Shown here piece by piece: positions 44,801 through 54,941 of a stretch of 64,000 nucleotides of DNA. This stretch comes from Nereocystis luetkeana (lineage: Eukaryota > Sar > Phaeophyceae > Laminariales > Laminariaceae): contig JARUPZ010000012.1 of NCBI GenBank assembly GCA_031213475.1, positions 5,218,949-5,282,948 on the forward strand, read 5' to 3'. Below the pieces are notes generated by a model, which was given only the letters and a program-made list of their open reading frames with translations, did no database searches and was not told where the DNA came from. The number at the start of each line of letters is the position of its first letter. Position 1 is the first letter of the stretch. Both the position numbers and the translations under genes were made by a program.

Positions 44801-47417
44801 CGTTTTCTCTCTTCGCTCTCGGTGGTGGCGCCCACGGGGAGAGATTGGTCACGTGTGTGGGAAGGCGGTCTTCTCTTCGCTGTAGAAAACATCGCTGCCT
44901 CTGGTTTGGCGTGGGTCCACCGCGTTCAGTCCTGGCGAGAGCTTCCGCTCGCAAGGCGCGAGGATGAGGTTGACGTATTTTGTTGTCGTTCGCAGCTGTC
45001 TCACGGCAACCTCGGCCACTTAACCGAGTGGGTGTTGATTGGAATCGTGAAACATCTTCCCCTCTCCCTCCACCTCCCCCCCCCCCCCCCCCCCAATATG
45101 TACACTCCCCCCGCCCCCCGCAGCCTGTCCTTCCACACACACACACACCATTTCTCCCGCCCCCCCCTCCCCCCTATATTTCAGGTCCAAGTAGGGGCTC
45201 GGGGGTCAAGCAATCTCCGCTACGCGGGCCCGGTGGACTGCGCCGTCAAACTCATCAAGGCTGACGGCATCGGCGCCCTGTTTCGAGGCACCTCGGCGAC
45301 ACTGACCAGAGATACGCCCTCCTTGGGCATCTACTTCGCGTCCTACGAGGGCGCCAAGGGGTGGCTGGAGCGGCGGTGGGGCCTGGGAGAGCACGCATCC
45401 TCTTCCGGGGCCGGGGGCTTCGCGGGGGCCGCAAGCTGGTTGTCGATCTATCCGCTTGATGTGGTCAAGTCCGTGCAAATGGTGAGAGGATGTTTTGTTT
45501 TTTTGGAGATTATTTTGGAGAATATAGGGGGGGCGAGGAGAGGGGAGGGCGCTTGGTCTGGGTGGTGATGTACGGCCGGTGTTTTTTTTTGGGATTTTTT
45601 CCTCTTTTTTTGGAGGTGGTGGCTGCAGTTATGGGTGGTAGTGATGGGGGGTGGTGGGGTGCGATTGGGGGTGTGCGGAGAGGGTGTGTGGAGGGGGGAG
45701 GGAGGGATTCTAGCGGGTGCATCTGGTTGTCGACAGCCTACATCACCGGTGTGTCTGGCGGTAAATGCCGCGCGCCCCCCTCCCGCGACCCCAACAAATA
45801 GTACCAACTGGCCTTGTCTCGATGTCCTCCGGCGTGCTAGTCCCTATCTAGCGCCCCCCCCCCTCCCCCACCTGTATATCTACCAGGTGTGCAGTAGGTA
45901 GCCCCTTTCAAAGGACCCCGCGACAAGGGAAAACGGTATACTATATGGGACGTCATTTTTCTGCCCACCATGTTTGTTCACTACCGACTGTAAGGAGCGG
46001 GTACTAACCCTGACAAGGGTCGTCCGTACGTAAGGGGCCTCCAATCCCGGGAGCATTTCGTAGGGTCCCCCTTAGCCCTTTTAGGACCGCAGTCCCGTTT
46101 CGGAGGAAATACACTTGGAATTAGAATGGTTTGCCCCCCCAAAAGGACTGCAGTAGTAAGAGAGTTAAAAGGAGCTGTGGCTGGTATATATAGATATATA
46201 AATATAGGTTGGGTTGGCGTCGGTTGGTGACGATGCTATAAAACACGCCTCTCACTGCGGGAGCTAGACACCCAGGGTACCGTGTTTTTCACGTGTTTTT
46301 TTTATGGGTGGTCACTACGGCTGGCGGTCGAGTTAGGTCATTTGTGCTGGGTGGAGAAACGTAACTCCGAATGAGTGGAATGATCCTATCACGTGTTCGC
46401 GTATCGTAAGGCACCCACGGGGCATTTACGTAGCAAGCCCATAGCTGCCTCTGGAAGTGACCACACCAGAAAACAAGCCATTTCATTCGACGCGGTCAGC
46501 CATATGCAAGTCCGCCTCACAAGCGGTCCTTTGAATGATGCAGCTCGCCTTTTATGCGACTCGCCCAACACCTCACGGCGATTCGCAAGCTTGGTGCGAA
46601 CAATGTTGGTCTGGTCGGTGCAAACCCGATATTCTCCATCCCGGCATTGTAGGGTTGCGAGGGTCTATGGTAATACGACTGCGGCCATGCATAACGTGAG
46701 TACCCCCCCCCCCCCCCCCCGAATGTAACATGGAGGAGTTTGATACTCTAGATGGCAGCGAGAAGACGATATCTAATATAGGAGATAGATGGTGCCCACA
46801 GGCGGCGGAACAAGAAGGAGATAAGACTGGCAAAATGTTTCTATGTATCATATGGACACAACGTGATGAGCGCCCAAAATGTTGGAGGTGTCTCCGTAAG
46901 GAGTAGGAATGGTGCTCCGTCCCGGAGGGGATGCGTGGTGAATGGTCAAATGGCAAAAGGCAGGCAACAAACGAGTCCGCCCTCTCCCCTTAAAGTTGGA
47001 GGTGCCTCTGATAGGTGTAGGAACGGTGCTCCGGCTCGAAAGAGACGGTGGATGGTCAAACGACTGAGGCGAGCGACAAACAAGTACGCCCCCGCACGCC
47101 CTCACCCTCCCGCCCCCCCCCCCCCCCCACCTCTTTGCCTTCCCCTCCCCTCCCTTTTATTCCAAACGCGTTTAACAAAACGCCTCAACGAAACACGGTA
47201 TAAGGCTTCTACGGACCCTCTGGACCCCTCGATCCGGACTATGGCTGCCTGCTTCCGCCACGTGTACAAGTCCGCCGGCGGCGGCGTTCCTGGTGTGCGC
47301 CGCTTCTTTCGGGGGGCCGGCGCCACGGTGTACCGCGCCGTGCCGGTTAACGCTACCATTTTTCCGGCGTTCGAGTGGACGACGAAATTTTTGAACCAAG
47401 CCTTCCCCCCCGCGTGA
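26808..47417 (+). CDS. mitochondrial carrier family (SLC25) transporter, 401 aa, six exons
   Basis: Exons: 26808-26990, 41492-41687, 42192-42286, 44079-44300, 45185-45481 and 47205-47417. All introns are GT-AG, all phases agree, and the coding length is 1206 bases. The protein has the three carrier repeats, each with its signature after the odd-numbered helix: PFDTVKVR (exon 2), PTDNIKVK (exon 4), PLDVVKSV (exon 5). Helix 1 ([18 protein letters not shown]) ends exactly at the first splice site, and the signature begins at the first base of exon 2, 14.5 kb away. [25 protein letters not shown] residues in repeat 2 and [15 protein letters not shown] in repeat 3 resemble carnitine/acylcarnitine and basic amino acid carriers (SLC25A20/A29/A45 group), so transport of one of these across the inner mitochondrial membrane is likely. 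The substrate is not proven. Ser/Ala/Pro-rich (exon 2) and Gly/Ser-rich (exon 4) insertions sit in matrix or inter-helix loops. The ATG at 26808 is the first in frame. Confidence 0.9.
27168..27293. mobile_element. diverged MITE (family ATTACGGGGG), copy 3, with two TACCAGGTA motifs
   Basis: CTACGAGGGACCATGGTAAA at the left pairs loosely with TTTGGTCCTATTTACTC at the right. The core keeps AAAAACCTGTACATTAAAT and GACAACATTTGGTCC of the family and contains TACCAGGTA at 27219 and 27246. It lies near the start of carrier intron 1. Its 3' flank (27299-27345) is a solo end of the TIR element listed at 30451. Confidence 0.6.
28145..29492. mobile_element. foldback-type element with ~340-bp terminal inverted repeats
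   Basis: The arm 28145-28490 is mirrored at 29150-29492. For example, GACTGTCTCCTCATGCGG, CGATCAAGGATGACGACCAC, CGAAAAGGGGAGTCGAAGGT and CCCCACACCTCGTA each have reverse complements in the right arm. Each arm holds two tandem subrepeats of ATACAATCTACGGAGACG / CCGTTAGTAACACGTCACG. The ~650-bp pyrimidine-rich centre has no recognisable transposase. It lies in carrier intron 1. Confidence 0.75.
30150..30230 (-). repeat. tRNA-like remnant
   Basis: On the minus strand CTGGGTTTAATTCCCGGG forms a T-arm-like hairpin with a B-box-like GGTTTAATTCC, preceded by GGTGCCCAGCACCATGACTT. Acceptor pairing does not close, so this is a tRNA-derived relic, not a gene. Confidence 0.3.
30451..31668. mobile_element. 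TIR element, ~1.2 kb, non-coding
   Basis: The left arm 30451-30543 (GTATTGTGTGTTCTTGACAT to CCGATTCTTCAATCCTAGAG) is mirrored at 31594-31668, and an inner block TACGAGCTGGGCCAGCCGA (30880) is mirrored near 31580. No transposase is seen. A 250-bp relative lies at 37118-37370 and a solo end at 27299. Confidence 0.65.
32846..34960 (+). pseudogene. non-LTR retrotransposon (LINE) reverse transcriptase pseudogene
   Basis: Order of recognisable blocks: 32846-33252, N-terminal RT region with [15 protein letters not shown]; a stop at 33251-33253; [13 protein letters not shown] and [12 protein letters not shown] (33270-33410) with in-frame stops; FIDL (33474), followed directly by [11 protein letters not shown], so the block around KAYD is deleted; [11 protein letters not shown] (33600-33635); a 19-base insertion with frameshift at about 33672-33690; YADD catalytic core ([13 protein letters not shown], 33807-33845); [22 protein letters not shown]. 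Two further frames give the C-terminal region ([36 protein letters not shown]). It cannot encode a working enzyme. It lies in sense orientation in carrier intron 1. Confidence 0.88.
35130..35260 (+). repeat. LINE 3' tail fragment
   Basis: GGTAGCAAGGTACCAGGCGG and CTACACTACTCGTACCACAA repeat the 3' end of the pseudogene above (34870-34960). A third tail lies at 37790-37920. Confidence 0.5.
35337..35815. mobile_element. 480-bp near-perfect palindrome (hairpin MITE)
   Basis: The arm 35337-35570 (TTGCAGTCAGTTGGAAATGG ... CTGGGTCAAATACGATTA) is mirrored at 35583-35815 with few mismatches. The loop at 35571-35582 is only about a dozen bases. No coding potential. Confidence 0.85.
36050..37690. repeat. 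duplicated ~230-bp segment
   Basis: 36050-36265 and 37435-37690 share CATACGTG..CACTGTTTTTTCTCT, GCATAAACTCTG, TACGTATTTATRCATGCATAC and a CTTGGGGTT/CTCTGGGGTG end. They are separated by unrelated sequence and the small TIR element at 37118. Confidence 0.55.
37118..37370. mobile_element. small TIR element, deletion relative of 30451-31668
   Basis: The left arm (TCTTCACATTAAATCGTCC to CTATCCTAGAG) is mirrored by the right arm (GGATTGAAGAATCGGCACGG to AGTGTGAAGAACACAC), with only ~90 bp between them. Confidence 0.6.
37790..37920 (+). repeat. LINE 3' tail fragment with internal duplication
   Basis: CGGGCCGACTAGGAAGTAGA is followed by two tandem copies of CTCGTGCCGCCAACTGGTGC...GGTTCGAG, the same sequence that ends the LINE copy at 34895-34960. 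Confidence 0.5.
38125..38300 (+). repeat. R1 dispersed repeat, 5' fragment
   Basis: It has the AT-rich start, GGCGTCGGTTGGGACACTGC, AAACATGCCGCTCACTGC and GGTCGGTCACAGCTGG, but not the poly(C) end. It is the only copy that keeps the 5' and not the 3' part. Confidence 0.65.
39318..39685 (+). repeat. R1 dispersed repeat, 5'-truncated copy
   Basis: It begins at GTGAAGAACCTTTACTCCGC and runs through GAAGCTGTCATCCATATGC, CACCTCACGGCACTTCGCGC and the core to GGTCGAGTACACCCCCCCCC. Useful as the reference without the CCGGTA insertion found at 52165. Confidence 0.85.
42420..42830. repeat. GACC/GACG tetranucleotide minisatellite
   Basis: Degenerate GACCGACCGATCGACC array in carrier intron 3. Confidence 0.75.
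43105..43700. repeat. GTTGGT hexanucleotide minisatellite
   Basis: About 600 bases of GTTGGTGTTGGTGTCGGT-type repeat in carrier intron 3. It gives long Val-Gly frames on one strand and Thr-Pro frames on the other; neither is a real protein. Confidence 0.8.
44305..44580. repeat. GGTACGGTACGGCACG minisatellite
   Basis: Degenerate 5- and 10-base array immediately after the donor of carrier exon 4 (44300). Confidence 0.75.
46192..46722 (+). repeat. R1 dispersed repeat, full-length copy
   Basis: One of three long copies. It begins in AT-rich DNA at TATAGGTTGGGTTGGCGTCG, passes CGGGAGCTAGACACCCAGGG, GGCTGGCGGTCGAGTTAGG, GGCACCCACGGGGCATTTAC, CATATGCAAGTCCGCCTCAC, CACCTCACGGCGATTCGC and the core, and ends in GTGAGTA plus 18 C. 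It lies in carrier intron 5. Confidence 0.88.
46885..47107 (+). repeat. R2 dispersed repeat, two tandem copies
   Basis: Units at 46885-46990 and 46998-47107 share GTTGGAGGTG, GGAATGGTGCTCCG, TGGTCAAA and GCAACAAACGAGTCCGCCC / GACAAACAAGTACGCCCCC. The C-rich end of the second unit flows into the polypyrimidine tract before carrier exon 6. Confidence 0.65.
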
Positions 47418-47824
47418 TCCTCGGGCTCGGCTGGGACGCGCGTTGTGGCTGAGGAATGCAAACCCGAGCAGAAAGCGCAACGCAACGCACGCCGTTTCGT
47501 TTTGTTTTGTGTTTTGTCCTTTGTTTTCGTTTGGAAAAGCAGTAAGCCGCTTCCTTCAAAAGGAGGCGACAAGACCGAGAGCACGAAGAAGCGAAGTGCA
47601 AGGCCGTCCTTTTTCTTCTTCTTTTTTTGTTTTTTTTCTTTGACGTGGTTGCCTTTGACTAAGAACCCGTTGTACAGCATGGATGCGTACAGGCGTAAAG
47701 TGTGCAATGCATCTGTCTGTCTGTTTGTCTGTCTGTCTGTCCGCGTGTTCCGGCACAAGAGCGTCACGCAAATACATGTTGGGCGGTTCCGAAGGGTGGC
47801 AACGTTTTCTCCCCCCCCCCCCCC

Positions 47825-47935
47825 CTACCATCACATGCTCCGTCCCGGCATTGTAGGGATGCGAGGGTCTATGGTCATACGACTACGGCCATGCATGAGA
47901 TCGAGTACATCTCTCCTATCGAGTACACCCCCCCT
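47825..47935 (+). repeat. R1 dispersed repeat, truncated copy (doubled-end subfamily)
   Basis: It starts at ACATGCTCCGTCCCGGCATT and ends in GAGTACATCTCTCCTATCGAGTACACCCCC, the same doubled end as at 1624. Confidence 0.8.
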
Positions 47936-48369
47936 TACCATCGCCATTCACTCTGCTCGTCGATCGTCCGCCCCCGCCGCCTCTGGGTTGGTGTGTAAGG
48001 CACCCACCGCCTTGTGCAGCGCACGACGTGCCGTTCGGAAGTAGTTTGGTGTTTCGAGTAACGTTGTGTTAGCGTTGGGCAAGGTGTGGGGGGTGCAAGG
48101 TGGGGGGGAGGGGGGGGGGGTGAGGGGCGAGAACGTGTGACCCGTGACCTTCCTCCCCCCTTCTCCGCTCCGCTCCTCTTTTTGAACGGCCCGCAAGAAA
48201 AAAACAGTCATTTCCGGTGCGAGCTGAAAAATGTCCAATTTCAGTGAGTTGACTTTTGGGTCGAGTCGACGGCTTGTTTGTCCAACCCCCTCTTGGTACT
48301 TTTGATTGGCTTCATAATGGTACTGAGAGACAATTGATGAAACTAAAATGATGGTCACACAAAATCGTC

Positions 48370-48545
48370 CTCACGAAGGTGCCCGGGCTGCTTAGGTAGG
48401 AAGAGTGTTCGAACTGTTGGAGGGGTGTTCCAACATCCCGGGCTTCTTGGGGTAGGACGGTTGTTCGAATTATAGGAGGGGTGTTTTCGCTCTCGGGCTG
48501 CTGGGGTGGGAGGGGTGTTCCGAACTATAGAACGGGTGTTCGAAC
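48370..48545. repeat. ~57-bp tandem repeat
   Basis: Three degenerate units with CCGGGCTGCTTAGGTAGGA, GTGTTCGAACTGTTGGAGG and GGTGTTCCRAAC. Confidence 0.6.
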
Positions 48546-49789
48546 TACCTGGTATTCTGTAAGGAGATGTACGACGCGCGCAGCATGACACCACTCGTGC
48601 TGCTGCGAGCTCGGTTTATTTCTGGTCAATAGACGGTTTCACAAGAGACGTCTGTTGCCGTTTTGTTTTCGTTGCTATACAGCAGTGCCTCGGTCCCTAG
48701 CGGGTTTGATATTTAGGCCACTCTAGCCGTGAAACAGTAACCGTTCAGTGTCCACATCAAGACAGAGTTCAATTGTGGTTTTTGTTACCGGCTAGAGAGG
48801 ACCAATTGGTTGGAAATAAAGTTGGATATATTTTGAGCAGTCGAGGGGAGTTGGAATTCTGTGGTGGCGGTAGCCCAAGCGACCGAAAGGGGACGGGGGG
48901 GGGGGGGGGGGGGGGGGGTATGAGAGCTGATTTTTCTCCATCCCCCCGTCCAAGGTTGTTTGCAGCGGCGGCGGTGACGGCGGCGGTGGCGGTGGCGGCG
49001 GCCGGGCGCGCGCGCGCGCGCACATTTTGTTCCTCGCACGCACGCACACACCTGAGCTAGACGTACGATGTACAGCAGTAGTACAGCAGCAGTAGTAGCA
49101 GCAGCATCAACAGCAACAGCGACAGCATCAGCAGCCGTGCTCCTAGCATGCTTGTGGCATGCCCACGCCTACAAGCGACGCTCCTTTTGCTGCCCTTAGC
49201 GGCCCATCGCGGAGGTAGAGAGACGGTGGCAGGAGGGGTGGAGAGGTGGTGGAGGAGGGGAGGAGGGGGCGTGAGAGGGGGGAGTGGGAGGAGGAGAAGG
49301 GTAGGAAGGAGGGAGGGGGGGAGGGAGAGAGATTCTGGCCGGTATAGTATTTTTGTGACTCACCGCGAATACATACCTCAGAGGAGGGTTAGGGGGAGAG
49401 AGAGGTAAAGAGGGTTGGAAGGGGGGGAGAGGAGGGGAAATGGGAGGGGTGGAGTGGTGAGAGGGGGGTGGGGGGCAAGAGAGAGTCTCCCGCGTATTGT
49501 TTTTTGGCGTCTCCTCGTCGCAGCTCAGCTGAGAGGGACTCGGGCCGGCTCAGCCAGGAGCTAGCTGTACCGATTACCTTCACTGCATGCTTTTTTGATG
49601 AGCTAGAGGGTCATGTAATTTTTGTTTGTCAATTTTATTTACTTCTTTTTATTCAGGGGCTTGATGGGTATGATGGGTCTGATGGCTTTGTGGATGCTTT
49701 GGTGAGTTTGAGTAGTTTTGGTGGGTTTAATGAGTGTCGGGGTTTGCTTGAGGGGGTGTATCCTCATGTCCTGCATGACAGCCGGGTAA

Positions 49790-49965
49790 GGGAGGGAGGG
49801 AGGGTGTACTCGTTCTCATGCATGACCGTAGTTGTATGACGATAGTCCCTCGCACCCCTTCAACGCCGGGACGGAGCACGCCGGGTCGGTCGAAGCGCCG
49901 TGAGGTGTTCGGCGAGTAGCATGAAGGGTGAGCTGCACCCTACTAAGAACCGCTTGTGAGGCGAA
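49790..49965 (-). repeat. R1 dispersed repeat, truncated copy
   Basis: Reverse orientation: GGTGTACTCGTTCTCATGC, ACCGTAGTTGTATGACGAT, GCCGGGACGGAGCACG, GAAGCGCCGTGAGGTG, GAACCGCTTGTGAGGCG. Confidence 0.8.
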
Positions 49966-51989
49966 CTTTCTTGCGTAGGATGACAGCGTCGAATTAATGT
50001 TTGGTTGGGGCGGGGGGGCTTGAGAGATAACTGTTTTTTTTTGTGTTTTCGCAGCGACACGGCTGTGCGGGACTCGAGTCGGGGCGAGTCGGATTAGGGC
50101 GCAGGGTATGGTAGGATAGGGCAGGGTAGGGTGGGTAGGGTAGGGAGAGAAAGCGAAGGGTCGGCGCCTTTTCATCCCCATCTATATTTTTTGGTGTCGA
50201 TTGACTATCGCGACCACGAAGCGGTCAGGTTAGGAACGGACGTGGGGGGCTCTACTAGCCTCCTCGAGCGCCACTGGGGTGGTGTGGTGATGGTGGGGGC
50301 TGTGATGATGATGGTGGTGGCGATGGTGGAGGCTGTGATGATGGTGGTGGTGGTGGGGGTCGTGGTGGTGGTGATGGTGGTGGTGGTGGTGGTGGAACTG
50401 AAAAAATCGTCTCGTCGGGGGCGGAGTGCCCAGCAGGCCTTATTACAATGCACTCGTGGCGGTTTCATTTCACTCTGTATAGGTGGCTACTGCTGGCATC
50501 ACCGGTACTTCGTGTTGCTTTCTAATGCGTTTCGTATTTTAGTATTTCACTCTGGTACCATGTATTGTCATGAGTTTGTGCGGGTGCACGAGCACGTGTT
50601 GTCGTTTTCGTCAGAAGCGTGCCAGGTCAGCCTATAAGGGATTGGGTGCCCGCAGTTCTCCCACTGGTTATTATTTTCCAAGTTTTTATTTTTATTTTTG
50701 ACTGGTGGAAATTCCCTGGTCGACCGGTGTGGTTGTGACATCACATTTAGGAATAAATGGAATTTTCACAATCGGTCCCGTAGGATGTCGTCTTTGCAAG
50801 CTGCGGGTGATACCTTGATCACGCAGTACTACGTGGCGAGTACGGTACCATAACACCTTGTGCCTTTCGCAGTGGTGTGGTCTGGGTGTCTGGAGGCGCA
50901 GGCCGTAAATATACGTACGAGTTCGTTCGGGGTATTATGATCGCATCGCTCGTACTGCCTCCTCGGAGTCTGTTGTTGCAAGCTCCGTACGTGTGAGCCT
51001 CGATCGCGCGTGCCTCGATCGCGCGTACTGCGGGGTGTATATGATATCATGATATCTGGTGGTACCGTTTACATTGGTAAGACCCGGGCGGCTTGAAGCG
51101 GAGGCTATGGGTGGACCTTAGCAGCATCCACTCTTTTGTAGATCAATGGGCTTGGTGGAGCCAAAAACAGCCAAACCCTCCATCGCCTGTCTTCGTGTCG
51201 GTCTGTACTGCCTGCCGTGGGAAACTGTTGGGCCGTTAGGCTCGTACTGCAGGATGGCATGCCTTTTTTGTTGGGTAGCGGCTGGCTGGCGTGGCGGAAT
51301 TGTACCAGACCCAGTGTGGGTTATGTGACAGATCCCGGGGTCCTAAAAAGTCGTCAAGATCTATATACTCCTCAGATTTCTTCAGAGGTTTGGTATTTAG
51401 TGCCTACGGCAAAGCTAAGGGTAAATAAACTCACACGAGTAAAAAACGTTCTCAGGTATACACTATCGTGTCGAATCGGACAATGCGAATTCCTACCCTG
51501 CCCTACCCGAAGCATGGGTGCCGGCAAGGAGCCCTTAATGGCAGCGCCAGAAAAATTGAGAAGACCAGCAAGATGTAAAGTATTTGTTTTCATACCTCCG
51601 TAATCGCAACATAAAACGAGATGTAACGCGCATCGTTCTCGAGTGCACAGCACCCCCATCGTTCCCGGCAACTGCAGCAACAGTGGCATCAGCTCTAGAA
51701 TTGTCCATCCTTGCGACGATAAAACGGTCCTGGAACAGACAAAAACGCCTGAATTATTGGGAAAAACAAAACCCTGTGACGCACCCGTAAAAACAGGACA
51801 ACAATAAAAAAAGGTTTTCTACTACTACTGCATACCACGTATTTTACAACTACTTGCTGATGATGTGTGCCCGTTTCGTTGTGTTCATGAACAAGACTTC
51901 TAACCCCCCCCACCCCCCCCCCTCCTCCTCTCCCCTCCGCCACCCCCCCTCCCCCACGCCTATATATTATATACTACATATTATGAATA

Positions 51990-52498
51990 GGTGGGGTTGG
52001 TGTCGGTTGACAACGACACTGTAAAACATGCCGCTAACTACTTGAGCTAGACAACCAGGGTACCTTTCTTTTTTGGCGGTCGGTCACAGCTGGTGGTCGA
52101 GTTAGATCCTTTGTACGGGGTGGAGAGCCTTTGCTTCGCACAACAAGAGGAATGATCGTATCACGTACCGGTAGTGTTTATGGTCAGGCACCCACGAGGC
52201 AGTTACATGGTACTCCCATTGCTGTCTCTGCACGTGGCCACGTCGGAAAATGAATCAACTCATTGAAGCTGTCATCCACACGCAAGTCCGCCTCACAAGC
52301 GGTTCTTAGTAGCATGCAGCTCACCCTTCATGCAACTCGCCAGATATCTCACGGCGCTTCGCCAAGCTTGGTGCAAGCAATGTCTGTCTGGTCGGTGAAA
52401 ACCCGACATGCTCCGTCCCGGCATTGTAGGGATGCGCGAAGGTCTATGGTCATACGACTACGGCCATGCATGATGTCGAGTACACCCCCCCCCCCTCC
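51990..52498 (+). repeat. R1 dispersed repeat, full-length copy with CCGGTA insertion
   Basis: A long copy from GGGGTTGGTGTCGGTTGAC to GTCGAGTACACCCCCCC. At 52165 it reads TCACGTACCGGTAGTGTTT where the 39318 copy reads TCACGTAGTGTTT, a six-base TA-flanked insertion. Confidence 0.88.
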
Positions 52499-54941
52499 CT
52501 CCGTAGCTACTGAATGAGTTTCGCCGCTTGCCTTACCCTCAACCGCTCGCTCATTTGGCGACCACCACAAGAAGGTACTGTATTAATAGTAAAGCCCCAT
52601 GCTTTGTCCCCGACCCCTCCCCGCTCCCCACACCAAAAAACCGCCCACACAGCAATCGCGCGAGCCGTGAGTGCACGCTCCAGTCTCCAGAACGGGTGCA
52701 ATACTATCAATAGTACATACAGTAGCAGCTTCTGAAGCACAGCATTGCACTGCACCGACACAACGCCAGCTGCAGTAGGAGTAGCACTAGTAGTGCTCGT
52801 AGTGCTCCGAGAAACACGGTGTAGCTGCGGCAACCAACGAATGCGTCTACCTACGATAACTCACCCGCTTGACCGCGAAAGTGCACAAAAATGCGAACGG
52901 CGGAATAAGAGGTGAAGGAGAAAGGGATCACAAGGAATAAAGAGAGGCACGAGTAAAAGGAAACTAAAGAAAAAAGCTGAAGCTGAAGCCAAGCCAAGAC
53001 AAGCCTAACCCAGACAAGCCTAACCCAGACGAGCCAATGCCAGCGGCGAGGCAGGGTAAGACAAAGGCAATGCAAGGCAAGGCGATGCCAAACCAAGCCC
53101 AGCAAAACCAAGGCAAGCCACACCAAGCCAAAGCCAAGCCAAGCAAAAGCAAACAAGCTGTTTTGTCTCGTCCGGTTCGCGCGCTCTCTCTCTTCCTCGC
53201 CGCCTCTTGCCCTTGTGCGCCCTAAGCAAACACACCACACCGTACCACACCCAACGCGTTGCGCCGTAGCGACAAGCGCGTCAATCCGGTAAAACCACCT
53301 TTCCGCGATATCCGAACAAAACGCATGATGCCTTGTGCACTCTCTTCCCTCCACGTTTCCTCCACCACCGCCAAAGGCCGGCAAGCTCGGGGGTTCATAA
53401 AAATCAAGACCATCCAATTTTTCGAGAGAATTGCGGCGACAACCAGCCACAAGACCCCGCCCTAGATAACGAGTACACCCCTCCCGCCCGCCGCCCCTGC
53501 CCTGTTTCTCTGCACATATCGTGACACGGGGAGGGAGGCTACTACTGCCCTTCGCCTTTTCTGGTCAACCAGCCCTTCCCTCCCTGAGAATGATAGGCAC
53601 GCGAAAAAAAGTATACAAATGCAGGTATGTACGTACTATGGTACCAGTCTAACGTCTAACATGAGGGTATGTATACGTACGGGTGTCATCCTTGTGTCTC
53701 GAGCAGTTCTTCGCCAGTCTGTCTGTCTTCTTGCCCCACAGCAAGAAGGGGACAGACAACAGCACGCCTCTCCCTGCCCTGACTCACAGTAGATAAAACA
53801 CAAGAGGGGGAAAGCACACACACACACAACATCTCCCCGAGGCAACGAGTAAAAAACGCAAAAAAAGTCAACATCTAATCCCCCTTCTCCCTGTCCCTCT
53901 CCTTTGTATCTCTTCCCTCCCTCACACTGTTTGTTTCCCACAGAGTAAAAGCAAAAAATGAACCAAAACCGCCTTTTTCTCGTCTCGTCTCTCTCTCTCG
54001 CTCTCTTTGGATTTTCTCCCTGCCTGCTCGGCACCCAGTGCAAAAAACAATATAATGAAGCGTCTATCTAATTTCGCTTTCTCTCAAAATTCTGGCCCGC
54101 AGCAAGAAGAAAAAACAAACAGAAACGAACAAAAAAGAGAGAAAAAAAAAACCAAACAGGAAAAAAATGAAGCAATAAAAATCAGCTAAAAAGAGCAAAA
54201 AAAACAAAACAGAGATCACGCAACATTCCCCCAAAAAGTCCCAAAAAGACGGGGCGCCCTCGAAGGAGGGGGGGGGGGGGCGGCGAAGAATGTGGCCACG
54301 TCCCCATCACAGCCCCTTGCCGAGGCTTCGGATGATACTTCTCGCCTCTGTATCGTCATTTGAGGGGGTGCTCCAAGATCTGCTCGCGTGACAAGCGGAG
54401 GCGATAGCATGGCTTAGATTGGGTTGGATTGGGCGGGGTTGGGCTGAGATGGGTACAGGTTGGGTTGGGTTTGCTTGGGTCGGGTTGGGTTGGGTTGTTA
54501 TGGGCCGGCTCGGCTCGGCCTAGCTTGGGTAGTCTTTGTGTTCGTCTTAGCCTTTGTCTTGGCTCGGCTCCAACGTTGCTTTGGCTTGCGCGTCATTTGC
54601 GACGCACAGCAAAACATAAAACGGTTGGCTTAACAAAGCAGCGTCCACACCATAAAAAAAAGAGCAAGAAAAACGAGTCCCGTGGAATCCCCCCCCTGTC
54701 TGGTCGGTAAAAAACCCGACGTGCTCCATCCCGATATTGAAGGGATGCGGGGGTCCTATGGCCATACGACGACGGCCATGAAAGGCGTGAGTACACCTCC
54801 CTCCTCTCTCTCCGTATTTATTTCGTCCCCTCCCTTCCCCTCTGTCCTTAACTCTAAAATCTCCACTACAGTACGATGTTTCTCTGGTTCTTGACCCCGA
54901 CCGAGGCTTCACGCCCCCCCCCTTTTTTGCTTGAATATAGT

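Larger units (their letters stand above)
47418..54941. other. tail-to-tail intergenic region between carrier and PDK, repeats only
   Basis: No gene recognised. Contents: R1 copies at 47825-47935 (plus), 49790-49965 (minus), 51990-52498 (plus, full length) and 54700-54802 (plus); a ~57-bp tandem repeat with GGGTGTTCGAAC at 48370-48545; GC repeats near 49005; G-rich tracts at 49200-49480; GGT repeats at 50275-50400; CCAAG-type repeats at 52980-53160. Short frames at 49468, 50131 and 51146 are not supported by motifs or clean splice signals. Confidence 0.5.

Noticed and set aside
50131..50637. Possible exon with VSIDYRDHEAVRLGTDVGG
   Set aside because: The words look protein-like, but there is no acceptor before them, the frame runs into a GGT microsatellite, and no partner exons were found.
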